This document shows positions 7,928-15,732 of a stretch of DNA of 44,231 bases, in pieces (position 1 is the first letter of the stretch; the number at the start of each line of letters is the position of its first letter). This stretch comes from Alphaproteobacteria bacterium. Its GTDB lineage: Bacteria; Pseudomonadota; Alphaproteobacteria; SHVP01. The position numbers and the translations under genes were made by a program. The stretch is taken from assembly GCA_016869765.1 (NCBI GenBank), contig VGES01000028.1, positions 1 to 44,231 of the forward strand. The letters run 5' to 3'. The notes under the pieces were generated by a model. It saw nothing but the letters and a program-made list of their open reading frames with translations, searched no databases and was not told the DNA's origin.

Positions 7928-8725
7928 TCATAAAGAGAAGCCTCGCCCAACCGTAAGGCATAGGCAGCCTTCACGGCCAACGGCACGGGGGCCAGAATCC
8001 TGACCCGTCGCGGTCGCCCACGACGCGAAAGTTCCAACCTCCCAAGACGTGTTGGCCAAGCGCATGGAGCCTGCGACGACGTATGCCCAGCCGCGCTCGG
8101 TAAACGTGAGCGACAGATTGCGAGATGGCCACGACGGGGGAAGGTAAACCAAAACGACCGGGTCGATGCCCCCGCCTCCCGGCGACTCTCGACTGAGGAC
8201 TTTGGTCGAAACCCCGTCAAGACTCGGATGATCCACCCAGTCCAGACTCTCGGTGTCGATTACGACCACTTGAGTCGCCGAAAACGGAGCCACACCGGAG
8301 GGGCCGCTGAACGGTACCTGTTCACTCTCGAGCGGATCCGCCTCGAACTCCCCCCCGTGAGAGGTCCAGATGAGGAATTCGCATCCTGTCACCGACTTCG
8401 CCTCGGGGTGCCGCCCGTGGATGCTGAACGGAGGCCGATCCATGAACGTACCACGCCGAAACTCAACGAAATGCCCTTCGGTGTCGGCCACGTCGTTGAA
8501 CTCCCAACTCGGGAGGTGCCCCCATAGGAACAAGAAGGTCTCTCGAACAGATCGATGATATCGACGTGCGGGCTGCGGAACGGACCCAGGAAAGACGTAG
8601 CGACGATGGACGTAGCTCCCGGTGCGTTTGTCGGTCGCAAGCACCTTGCGAATGGACCCTGGCAAGGCATGGGGCTCCCAAGGAATTCCGTCGCTTTGAC
8701 GTATCATTAGACCGGACATGCGCAC
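7928..8725 (-). CDS. Bicupin-like protein of unknown function
   Basis: A 265-aa soluble protein that looks like two beta-barrel (cupin-like) halves. The first has RRYHRSVRETFLFLWG (HxxxE) and a later IHGRHPEAKS. The second is the C-terminal half with LTFTERGWAYVVAGSMRL and VGTFASWATATG, resembling a cupin strand pair with a degenerate metal site. It resembles DUF4437/'cupin domain-containing' proteins only loosely. The start is GTG 8725 (GTGG about 8 nt before); ATG 8719 or 8707 are alternatives. It lies on the same strand as the zinc operon, with its stop about 20 nt before the Zur-like box. Its 5' end is 43 bp from the phage remnant. Confidence 0.55.
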   Translation of the reverse strand: MRMSGLMIRQSDGIPWEPHALPGSIRKVLATDKRTGSYVHRRYVFPGSVPQPARRYHRSVRETFLFLWGHLPSWEFNDVADTEGHFVEFRRGTFMDRPPFSIHGRHPEAKSVTGCEFLIWTSHGGEFEADPLESEQVPFSGPSGVAPFSATQVVVIDTESLDWVDHPSLDGVSTKVLSRESPGGGGIDPVVLVYLPPSWPSRNLSLTFTERGWAYVVAGSMRLANTSWEVGTFASWATATGQDSGPRAVGREGCLCLTVGRGFSL

Positions 8726-8768
8726 AGTATTGCCACCGCGCTTGTCTAGAGGGCAATGAAAATCCGGA

Positions 8769-9035
8769 TCAGTCCGCGCGCCACACGGCGCGCTCCAGGT
8801 TGGTGATCCGGCGGCCGTGCTCCTCGAGGGAGCGGTGGTCGGCGGCGGCGGTGATGCGGTCGGCGGTGACGACGTCGATCAGCTTCTTGACGTCGCCGCG
8901 CAGGTCCAGGAACGCCCAGACCGCCATGGCGGCGATGATCGCGGCCAAGGGCACGCCGACCGAGGCCATGGCGCGGGCCATCAATTGCAGTTGCGGCGAG
9001 CCGTTCGCCTTCTCCACCTTGTCGCGCAGGCTCAT
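8769..9035 (-). CDS. Phage small membrane protein, possibly holin-like
   Basis: An 88-aa protein: a polar head (MSLRDKVEKANGSPQLQ), one membrane helix (about residues 24-44, ASVGVPLAAIIAAMAVWAF), then a charged heptad-rich tail (RSLEEHGRRITNLERAVW) likely to form a coiled coil. It starts with ATG 9035, overlapping the previous stop by 4 nt. Position after tail fibre genes and topology suggest a lysis role (holin or spanin-like), but no family was recognised. It is the last gene of the phage fragment. Confidence 0.6.
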   Translation of the reverse strand: MSLRDKVEKANGSPQLQLMARAMASVGVPLAAIIAAMAVWAFLDLRGDVKKLIDVVTADRITAAADHRSLEEHGRRITNLERAVWRAD

Positions 9036-9397
9036 GTCGTCCCCCCGTCTTGGCGCCAGGCCCGCCCGGTGGCGAGCACGCAGGTCGCGCCGTAGCGGTT
9101 GGTGGCGGTGACGGTGAACCCGCCCAAGGGCGAGGTCCAAAGCTCGATCACGCGCACCCCGCCCTCTTCCAGGCCGCCGGCCGCGGCGCGCTCGCCCGCC
9201 TGGCCGAGGATCTGCGCCATGGTCGTGCGATCGCCGCACAGGCCCACGGCGCTGGGCGGTGGGGCCGCGGCGCAGGCGGCGAGCGCCACCGCAAAGAGCA
9301 CGAGGCACGATGCCCCCCTCGCTCGCTGTCGCGAGCTTCTCCCCCCGGAACGGGGGGAGATCAAGAGGGGGGAGCCGTGCGAGAGCAGGTGCGTCAT
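9032..9397 (-). CDS. Phage lipoprotein-like small protein carrying an in-frame palindrome
   Basis: A 121-aa frame opening at ATG 9397, overlapping the preceding stop by 4 nt. Residues ~30-42 form a hydrophobic run ending VALAAC, a plausible lipobox with the Cys followed by small residues. The rest (LCGDRTTMAQILGQ, GGFTVTATNRYGATCVLATG) is a compact domain with paired Cys, of no known family. The first ~25 codons contain a 60-bp nested palindrome (9313-9372) that keeps the frame. Either the element was inserted in frame, or translation really starts downstream at a GTG just before the hydrophobic run. Confidence 0.55.
   Translation of the reverse strand: MTHLLSHGSPLLISPRSGGRSSRQRARGASCLVLFAVALAACAAAPPPSAVGLCGDRTTMAQILGQAGERAAAGGLEEGGVRVIELWTSPLGGFTVTATNRYGATCVLATGRAWRQDGGTT
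9313..9372. repeat. 60-bp nested palindromic element (three-way-junction fold)
   Basis: Outer arms CCCCCCTC (9313-9320) and GAGGGGGG (9365-9372) pair perfectly. Inside them are two perfect hairpins: GCTCGC-TGTC-GCGAGC (9321-9336), and a 10-bp stem TCTCCCCCCG/CGGGGGGAGA with a 3-nt loop (9338-9360). The structure resembles dispersed palindromic elements (REP-like) of alphaproteobacteria. It is 60 bp long and keeps the reading frame of the small phage gene it lies in. No second copy was seen in this window. Confidence 0.7.
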
Positions 9398-9762
9398 GGT
9401 TTTGGATGCGCCGCTTTGATCGCGGCGATGTTTCCCAGGAGCGCCTCGAACTCGGGCGTGCGATTCGCGGCCAAGGAAACGCGCATCGCCTCGACCTGCG
9501 TGATCAGCACGTCGAGTACGTCACCAACGACGCGCTCGAAGCTGCCGGCATCCGTGGGCACCTTGGCCAGCTCGCGCTTGTAAGCCGCGGCGCGGCGAGC
9601 GCGATAGTCGGGCGCCGGCAGTTTGGCGAACTCGGTCAGCGTCGCCCCGATCAACGGCGCCCCGCCCTCGCGCCATTTCTGTTCGAAGTACGCATCTATT
9701 TCATGCGGCGCGAGCGCCCGCCCAGCGATGGCGCGCTCGGTAGCGGTCAGGGTGTAGTCCAT
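9394..9762 (-). CDS. Phage hypothetical protein (122 aa)
   Basis: A soluble, mostly helical 122-aa protein beginning MDYTLTATERAIAGR, with a strong ribosome site (GGAAGGAGAG) 6 nt before ATG 9762. Charged helices (ERVVGDVLDVLITQVEAMRV) suggest an oligomerising coiled coil. No family was recognised. It sits between the tail fibre and lipoprotein-like genes and overlaps the latter by 4 nt, so it belongs to the phage late transcript. Confidence 0.6.
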   Translation of the reverse strand: MDYTLTATERAIAGRALAPHEIDAYFEQKWREGGAPLIGATLTEFAKLPAPDYRARRAAAYKRELAKVPTDAGSFERVVGDVLDVLITQVEAMRVSLAANRTPEFEALLGNIAAIKAAHPKP

Positions 9763-9786
9763 AAGGGGCTCTCCTTCCTTACCCGA

Positions 9787-10683
9787 TCAACCAGCCAGCG
9801 AAATACGCGTGGTGCACCAGCGAACCACCAGCATCGTGACCCACACGTAGTAGCTGGTGTTGGCCGCCTTGGCGCCGGTATCGAGCCCGCCCTGGTTGGT
9901 ACCGACCGCCCAGGCGGCATCGAGCTGCTTGACCAGGGTCGACGACAGGATCATGTCGACCGTGTCGGCGCCATCGCGGCACACGCCCGAGCCGATGTCG
10001 ATGTCGTTCGAGGGGTCGGTGCCGTTCAGCGCGAGTGACAAACCGACCAACGCATCGCGACTGTTGGCGGCGGCCAGTGTCTCGCGGCCAGCAGCGGCGG
10101 TGGCGGCGCCGAACAGTGACTTGCCCGTCGTCCCGCCGCCCAGCGTCGTCAGCGCCGCGTCGGCCGAGGCATCGTCGACCACGGTCTGCATGAACGTGCT
10201 GATCGGCACGCCCGAGCCGGGCGGCGGGCCCCACAGCAGTCCGTTGGCCGCGGCGTTGACGCCCAGGAACTGCGAGGCGACCAGGGTCGGCAGTTGCAGC
10301 GAGGTCGTCCCGGTCGAGGGCGGCTGCACCAGCGTGCGGTCGATCAGCTCCTTGAGCTGGAGCACCTGCATGATGGTCTGGTCGAGCTGCTTCTCGAGCG
10401 AATCGGACGACAGGGGCCCCTGGGTCGGGATGTCGGTGGGCTGGGTGTAGGGCACGGCGCGGATCAGCGTCACCTTGGTGCCGTTGGCCGGCGCGGTGGT
10501 GAATGTGACGTTGCCGCCGGCATCGTTGCCGACGCCCGAGACCGAGAACCCCGAAGACTGCAGCACGTCGGCCAAGTAGACGCCGAGGTGCGTCGCATCG
10601 TCGATGCGGAACTGGTAGGCGAACGCGGTCTGCGATCCGTTCGCCGTGTAGTTGTTACGGTTGGTGGGGGACGTAAGTGTCAT
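9787..10683 (-). CDS. Phage tail fibre protein, T7 gp17 N-terminus type, C-terminally shortened
   Basis: A 298-aa tail fibre. The first ~130 residues (NRNNYTANGSQTAFAYQFRI, VTLIRAVPYTQPTD, LEKQLDQTIMQVLQLKELID) match the T7-type fibre N-terminal domain that attaches to the tail. A collagen-poor shaft follows, then SRDALVGLSLALN and LDAAWAVGTNQGGLDTGAKA, a segment frequent in alphaproteobacterial phage fibres that is usually followed by a longer domain. Here it ends soon after SYYVWV, and the adjacent frame continues AGGSLVHHAYFAGWLIG, suggesting a frameshift or deletion that removed the receptor-binding tip. ATG 10683 has GGAGG upstream and overlaps the previous stop by 4 nt. Confidence 0.7.
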   Translation of the reverse strand: MTLTSPTNRNNYTANGSQTAFAYQFRIDDATHLGVYLADVLQSSGFSVSGVGNDAGGNVTFTTAPANGTKVTLIRAVPYTQPTDIPTQGPLSSDSLEKQLDQTIMQVLQLKELIDRTLVQPPSTGTTSLQLPTLVASQFLGVNAAANGLLWGPPPGSGVPISTFMQTVVDDASADAALTTLGGGTTGKSLFGAATAAAGRETLAAANSRDALVGLSLALNGTDPSNDIDIGSGVCRDGADTVDMILSSTLVKQLDAAWAVGTNQGGLDTGAKAANTSYYVWVTMLVVRWCTTRISLAG

Positions 10684-12184
10684 CGGACGGCCTCCGTCGG
10701 TCGCAGCCAGAACGTCTGGCGGTTTTGTTGTTCGATGCGGCGCTCGAAGCGGCGCAGGAAGCCGGGGTTCAAGGCTTCCTGGACCTGGTAGAGCACCAGG
10801 TAGTCGAGCGCAGGCTTGACGTAGAACAGGTTGAGGAACGGCGTGTGGCTCAGCGCCGCCTGGAACGCCTCGGCCGAGGGGTCCTGGCCCTGCTTGGCCT
10901 GGTTCCACAGACCGACCACGTCACCCACGGTGCCGGCGGTGGGCCCGAGCGCAGTCTCCCAGAACGAACGTCCGAAGCGCGAGAACTCGCCCACCAGAAA
11001 ATCGCCGTAGATGCCGGCGCCGCCGCCCTGCAGGAACGCCGCGGCCCAGGTCTTGGGGTCGGTGGGGTCACGCGGGTTGCGGCCCTTCACGAGATCCTTG
11101 GCGCTCATCGCCAGATAGCCGAGCGCGGTCGCCGCCACCATCATGTGGACGATGCCGGCGGTGGCGCCGGCGCCGCCCTGGCCGCCGTAGAGCTCTCGCC
11201 CCCAGGCCTTGGTGATCACCGCGGTCGGGAACGCCTTGAACTGGGTGAACAGACGCAGCGCCGAACCGACGACTGTGCCCGGCCGCTGACCCTGCAGGAG
11301 AATCGCGCGTTCACGCGCCCCCGGCCGGATCACGGCGAAGTCGGCGCGATCGGCGTAGTAGCCCTGCAGCGCCAGGCCGAGGTCCTGGCGGTACGCCTCG
11401 CGGAGCTGGACGGCACGCCGCGGCAAGGCGCCTTGGAGTTCGGCGACCCGAGCACGTCTTCAATAAGCGAGTGCGCGCCGAACGCGTCGTGGTAGTCCAT
11501 CCACGCATCGGCGTCCTTGAAGTGCAGCAGCCGGCTCTGCGACAGCCGCTTGGCCAGGTTGCCCGGGCCCTTGAACGCCGGGTCCTTGAAACCCTGGAGG
11601 CCGTCGGGGGTGAGGTGGATGCCCGAGACCAGCGCGTCGTAGACCGAGCGCAGGAAGGCTTCCGGCTCGGCAATGCCCTCGACGGTGCGGGCCTCGAGCA
11701 GCGGTGTGATCGTGTCCCGCCAGGCGGTGTAGCCGGCGCGGCGCAGCCGATCGGGGTCGTGGCTGGTGCGGGCGATGTAGCCCTCGTAGCGCCCGATCCA
11801 GGCGCCGGCACGGTTGAGGCCGTCGACCGCCAGCACCTGGTAGCGGTGGACGACCTGGGCGATGGTGCGCGCCTCGACCGAATCGGTGACACCCGTAGGA
11901 TCACCGCGGGACAGGGCATGCAGCTCGCGGGCGATCTCGCGATCGAGCGCGCCGCCGCGGGTCGCCTCGAACAAGTGCGCGCGGTCGAGGTCGGCCGCGA
12001 GCCCGGCCAGGTAGGTGCGCTCGAGGGCCAGGCCCTCGGCATCGACCGAGCGGCGGGAACCGGCAAACGGCGTATTGACGCCGGCGAGGCGCGCCGCCAT
12101 GCCGCGCACCGGGTTGGGCGTGGTACTTCGGGCACTATCGGACCACTGAATTGAGCCGTCGCCCCATTTCACCCGCCCGGTCAT
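10680..12184 (-). pseudogene. Phage internal virion-like protein, frameshifted/deleted
   Basis: Two consecutive frames belong to one gene. The 5' part (from ATG 12184, MTGRVKWGDGSIQ) reads through YHDAFGAHSLIEDVLGS to about 11445. The 3' part resumes in another frame (ELQGALPRRAVQLREAYRQD) and continues with RPGTVVGSALRLFTQFKAFP and a glycine-rich membrane-like segment to the stop at 10680. FGAHSLIEDVLGS and TQFKAFP are typical of large internal virion proteins of podoviruses found in alphaproteobacterial prophages. Those proteins are usually much longer, so sequence has been lost at the frameshift and possibly upstream. ATG 12184 overlaps the stop of the truncated DUF6671-like frame. Confidence 0.6.
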
Positions 12185-12408
12185 CGCGCCTTGCGGATCG
12201 CCACCTCCCACGGGCTGCCGACCCGTTCGACCTCGCCCGAGAACGTCCCGAGGCGGTCGGTGTCCAATCCTTCGGGCACGACCAATTCGAGGCCGAGCGC
12301 TACCCTCAACGGGCGAGCGAACACCCGCTCCTTCCCGTGCATGGTGGCGAGCACGGCTCGGCGTTGACGATAGCGCTGCAAACCCCGATCCCCCTCAGGT
12401 GTGCGCAA
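12181..12408 (-). pseudogene. Truncated DUF6671-like protein interrupted by phage DNA
   Basis: A 75-aa frame containing RAVLATMHGKERVFARP, LDTDRLGTFSGEVERVGSP and ending EVAIRKAR. This pattern (ATxHGKE near the N-terminus, then DTDxLGTFSGEVxR) matches the start of DUF6671 proteins as I recall them. Those continue for a further ~200 residues, beginning with a Lys-Ala helix exactly where this frame stops. The break coincides with the ATG of the phage gene. The rest of the gene is not at the other phage edge, so the insertion was accompanied or followed by deletion. TTG 12408 is the only upstream start in frame. Confidence 0.5.
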
Positions 12409-12453
12409 TCGAATGGAATACGATCTTAGCCCGACATGACCGCGCCGCCCAGA

Positions 12454-13614
12454 TCACTCGGCCGCGTTTTTGGCCTTCCCGGCGTGGCGGTCGATCTGGA
12501 CCTGTTGAGCATTGCGGCCCGCCGCTTTGAAGTGATCCTGACTGCGGCGCACCCAAGCGTAGGATTGCTCCCGCAGGGTGTTTTGTCCCTGGAACCTCGG
12601 GAACACGTGGCGCGCGATCAACTCGTAGGACTTGAGCTTGGCTTCGAACGTCGCCCAGTTCGTATCGGTGATCAGAAAGCACCCGAAGCCCCCCGACGCC
12701 TGCTCGAGTTTCTCGACTTGGCGAATGCAGTCGTCCGGCGTTCCAACCACCGCGCGCCCGATCGCGACGAGGTGAGCGATCGGGTCGCCCTTGCGTTCCG
12801 GTGGCACCATGGGATGGGTCGCAACGTCGTCGAAGTACTGGATCCATTCCCCGATGCCATGACGAACATCCGCCAGCGCCTGCTCCTTGGTTTCGGCGAT
12901 GTGAACGAGACCGACCATGCGCCAGTCCTCGCGCGCCATACGGTGGCCGTGCTGAGCCGCGGTGTCATTGGCGATCTGCCAGTTCTTGGCGGCCGCGGCG
13001 AGAGCCTCGGGGGCCGTCGCACCGAGGGAGAGCAGTCCGGTACCGAACTTGCCGGCCGCGCGTGGGCCGGAGGGGGTCACGACGCAGGCGGTACACACCT
13101 CCATGGGTTTCCCACCGTAAGGCCGCAACTGCAGCACCGCGTCCTTGAGCTCGAACCAGTCCGTTTTATAGGTAACGGTCTCCCCGCGGAACAGGCGCAT
13201 CATGCAGTCGAGCGCCTCTTCCATCATGTCGCGTTGGCGCTCGGGCTTGAGACCCATCATCATCGCGTCGGAGACAAGCGCTCCCGGGCCGGCCCCGAAC
13301 ATCGCCCGGCCGCGCGTCATGTGATGCAACTGCATCATGCGGTCGGCGAGAATGAGCGGATGGTGATAGGGCAGCGAACTCACGCCCGTGCCCAGCTTGA
13401 TCCGCTTGGTGCGCTCCGCGAGCGCGGCGATCACCAACTCGGGCGAGGCGATCACCTCGGCGCCAGCCGAATGGTGCTCGCCGATCCACGCCTCGTCGAA
13501 ACCGAGCGCATCAAGATGCTCGACCAGCTGCATGTCGCGTTCGATGCACAATGTCGGGTTTTCACCAACCGGATGGATCGGTGGAATGAACGTGCCGAAG
13601 CGCAAGTGACCCAT
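12454..13614 (-). CDS. LLM-class (luciferase-like) flavin-dependent monooxygenase
   Basis: A 386-aa TIM-barrel flavoprotein of the bacterial luciferase superfamily. It begins LRFGTFIPPIHPVGENP and contains DEAWIGEHHSAG, the EHH motif typical of alkanal/limonene-type monooxygenases, then IKLGTGVSSLPYHHPLILADRM, GRAMFGAGPGAL and a C-terminal GTPDDCIRQVEKL. It uses FMNH2 from a separate reductase to oxygenate its substrate. ATG 13614 has GGAG 8 nt upstream. It is the last gene of the Mo-hydroxylase/amidohydrolase operon, 48 nt after its neighbour, suggesting it acts on the same substrate or a product of it. The substrate is unknown. Confidence 0.85.
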   Translation of the reverse strand: MGHLRFGTFIPPIHPVGENPTLCIERDMQLVEHLDALGFDEAWIGEHHSAGAEVIASPELVIAALAERTKRIKLGTGVSSLPYHHPLILADRMMQLHHMTRGRAMFGAGPGALVSDAMMMGLKPERQRDMMEEALDCMMRLFRGETVTYKTDWFELKDAVLQLRPYGGKPMEVCTACVVTPSGPRAAGKFGTGLLSLGATAPEALAAAAKNWQIANDTAAQHGHRMAREDWRMVGLVHIAETKEQALADVRHGIGEWIQYFDDVATHPMVPPERKGDPIAHLVAIGRAVVGTPDDCIRQVEKLEQASGGFGCFLITDTNWATFEAKLKSYELIARHVFPRFQGQNTLREQSYAWVRRSQDHFKAAGRNAQQVQIDRHAGKAKNAAE

Positions 13615-13662
13615 AGCGTTTCTCCAGGAACCTCTGCTCGCGGAACCGGCGCAGGTTCGCGA

Positions 13663-15393
13663 CTATCGTGGTCCGGCCGTACCCGATCGGACAAGGCGCC
13701 CGGGAAGAGCGCCGGTATGTTCGCCGTTCTCGAACACGGGCGTTCCCGCGACCGTAGTCATTCGGTAGCCGTCGACGTACTGAATCAAACGCCGCCCCCC
13801 GGCTGGAAGGTCATAGGCCAGCTCGGGCGCGTGGAGTCGCAATCCCGCGTAGTCGATCAGGTTCAGGTCGGCGCGGAGGCCGGGTGCGATCGTGCCGCGA
13901 TCGGTGAAACCAAAAAAAGCCGCGGTGTCCTGGGTCTGGCGTTTGATCACCCACTCCAGCGGTAACCGCTCGCCGCGGTGCCGGTCGCGGGCCCAATGCG
14001 TGAGCATGAACGTGGGAACGCTGGCATCGCAGATCACGCCGCAATGCGCCCCGCCGTCGCCGAGGCCGACGACCGTGCCCGGCTCGGTGAGCATGGCGCG
14101 CAGCGGTTCGTGATCGCCCGTAACGTAGTTCGTCACCGGGAAGTACAGCAACCGTTCGCCGTTGGCACCGGTCAGATAGTCGTAGGCGAACTCGGCTGGG
14201 GATTGGCCGGCCTTGGCCGCCAGCGCCATGATGCTGCTCTCGGCCCCAGGTTCGTAGTCGGGCGGATCACCCAACACGTATAAGCGGTCCCACCGCGTCG
14301 CGGTATGGCGATGCTGCGGCTGCATGATGTCGAGCAACGTATCGGACAGGCCCTCGGCCAAAATCGCGCGCCGGATCGCCGGATCACGGAGCTTCGCCAA
14401 GCGCTCCTTCGGGTCGAGCTTGGCCAACGAGGCAAACGTTGCTTTGGCGGTGAACGGCGTCAGCGAGGTCTGCAGACCGAGAATGAGGCCAACCGGGCGA
14501 CCGGCAATCTGAGCGCTGACGGGGAGTCCGTCGGCCTTGGCGGCGCGTACGCCATTGAGCAAGCGCCGCCAGCGTTGCGGATCATTGAGACGATCCGTCA
14601 GGAGGAACCACACCGGTCGCTGCGTCTCCCGCGCGAGATCACGGAGCCAGGAGAACTCCTCGGCCTCGTCGGCGAAATCGCTCAGCATGCCGAAAGCCCC
14701 GATTCCGGTCGTCTTGATGGCTTCGGCGATCCCCAACAATTCTTCAGTTTTCGCGAAATAGCCGGGAACGTGAGCCCCCGTCATCGTCTTGTGCAGCTCC
14801 GTGCGCGAAGTCGTGAACCCGAAGGCTCCCGCGCGCAGCCCTTCTTCCGTAAGTTTGCGCATGACCGCGATGTCTTCGGGTGTTGCGGCCTCGTGACGTA
14901 GCGCCCGTTCGCCCATCACGTAGACCCGCAACGGGTGGTGCGGCATCTGGGTGCCGATGTCGATCGTACGCTTTCGTCGCTCGAGGGCCGAGAGGAACTC
15001 GGGGAACGTCTCCCAATCCCACTCCAGGCCCTCGGCGAGCGCGATGCCCGGAATGTCTTCGACACCCTCCATCAGGTCGATCAGTGCGGCATGGTCCCTC
15101 GGACGACAGGGCGCGAACCCGACACCGCAGTTGCCCATGAGGATCGTCGTCGTGCCATGCCAGGACGATGGCGCCAACATCGAGTCCCACGTCGCCTGGC
15201 CGTCGTAATGCGTGTGAACGTCGACCCAGCCGGGAGTCAGCAGGAGGCCTTCGGCGGCCACCTCGCGTCGTCCTGGCCCGGCCTTACCGCCGACCGCGGC
15301 GATACGCTCGCCGTCGATCGCGACGTCACCGGTGAATGGAGGTCGCCCCGTGCCATCGACGATGGACGCGCCACGAAAAACGATGTCGTGCAT
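13663..15393 (-). CDS. Amidohydrolase, N-acyl-D-amino-acid deacylase family
   Basis: A 576-aa metal-dependent amidohydrolase (D-aminoacylase/DAN family). The N-terminal small beta domain (DIVFRGASIVDGTGRPPF) leads to the metal motif GWVDVHTHYDGQ. GNCGVGFAPCRP carries the Cys that commonly ligates metal in D-aminoacylases. Later come VVGLGDGGAHCGVICD (metal-binding Asp region) and GTIAPGLRADLNLID, the usual closing strand. It hydrolyses an amide, ureido or cyclic-amide C-N bond. Sharing a transcript with a molybdenum hydroxylase suggests ring opening or deacylation of an N-containing compound, but the substrate cannot be read. Confidence 0.85.
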   Translation of the reverse strand: MHDIVFRGASIVDGTGRPPFTGDVAIDGERIAAVGGKAGPGRREVAAEGLLLTPGWVDVHTHYDGQATWDSMLAPSSWHGTTTILMGNCGVGFAPCRPRDHAALIDLMEGVEDIPGIALAEGLEWDWETFPEFLSALERRKRTIDIGTQMPHHPLRVYVMGERALRHEAATPEDIAVMRKLTEEGLRAGAFGFTTSRTELHKTMTGAHVPGYFAKTEELLGIAEAIKTTGIGAFGMLSDFADEAEEFSWLRDLARETQRPVWFLLTDRLNDPQRWRRLLNGVRAAKADGLPVSAQIAGRPVGLILGLQTSLTPFTAKATFASLAKLDPKERLAKLRDPAIRRAILAEGLSDTLLDIMQPQHRHTATRWDRLYVLGDPPDYEPGAESSIMALAAKAGQSPAEFAYDYLTGANGERLLYFPVTNYVTGDHEPLRAMLTEPGTVVGLGDGGAHCGVICDASVPTFMLTHWARDRHRGERLPLEWVIKRQTQDTAAFFGFTDRGTIAPGLRADLNLIDYAGLRLHAPELAYDLPAGGRRLIQYVDGYRMTTVAGTPVFENGEHTGALPGRLVRSGTAGPR

Positions 15394-15477
15394 TATGGCC
15401 TCGATTGGCTGTACGGCGGCTAGCCCGCCCCGAGCCCAGCTAGCCTATCGCAATCCACGGCACCACGACCAGCAGGG

Positions 15478-15726
15478 CTATCCCCCGCCGATCTTGGGGA
15501 TCAGCACAATTTCGCTGTCGGGTTTCAATTGGGTCGCATAGGCGTCCTGGAAAATCTCTCCATCGATGGCAATCGCCATGCCTTCCTCGACCTGTCGGCC
15601 GAGACCGGGAAACCGACGATCGAGTTCGAGGACGAGGCGGCGAAAGGTCGTCGCCTCGACCGCGATTTCGTTCTCCCCGCCCGTGAAGCGTTGTGCCGCC
15701 GATCCGGCAAACACGACGCGCGGCAT
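15478..15726 (-). CDS. MoaD/ThiS-family ubiquitin-like protein
   Basis: An 82-aa beta-grasp protein: MPRVVFAGSAAQRFTGGENE at the start, hydrophobic helix (RRLVLELDRRFPGL) in the middle, and C-terminal KPDSEIVLIPKIGGG. The Gly-Gly end is the conserved tail that MoaD-type proteins adenylate and thiocarboxylate to carry sulfur for molybdopterin synthesis. It starts 6 nt after the Mo-subunit stop, in a Mo-enzyme operon, so it may donate sulfur to the cofactor or be a dedicated paralogue; no MoaE is present. Confidence 0.8.
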   Translation of the reverse strand: MPRVVFAGSAAQRFTGGENEIAVEATTFRRLVLELDRRFPGLGRQVEEGMAIAIDGEIFQDAYATQLKPDSEIVLIPKIGGG

Positions 15727-15732
15727 CGGCCG

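Larger units (their letters stand above)
8769..12187 (-). mobile_element. T7-like phage late-gene remnant (about 3.4 kb)
   Basis: Five same-strand genes with 4-nt ATGA overlaps and strong phage-style ribosome sites occur in the order internal virion protein, tail fibre, small protein, lipoprotein-like, small membrane protein. This matches the T7-type order gp16, gp17, then lysis genes. The internal virion gene is frameshifted, the tail fibre lacks a distal part, and there is no capsid, terminase, polymerase or integrase, so it is a fragment rather than an intact prophage. The right edge sits at 12181-12187, where a DUF6671-like frame breaks off. The left edge lies between 8725 and 8769. No attachment repeats were found. 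Confidence 0.65.

Noticed and set aside
9338-9360. Intrinsic terminator hairpin at 9338-9360
   Set aside because: No U-tract follows on either strand, and it is part of a larger nested palindrome within a reading frame.
8769-12187. Gene transfer agent or tailocin
   Set aside because: No sheath, baseplate, capsid or portal genes; the content is T7-like fibre and internal virion protein with a frameshift.
12436-13965. 509-aa plus-strand frame across the LLM gene
   Set aside because: It is antisense to a clear luciferase-family protein and crosses into the next gene; no motifs seen.
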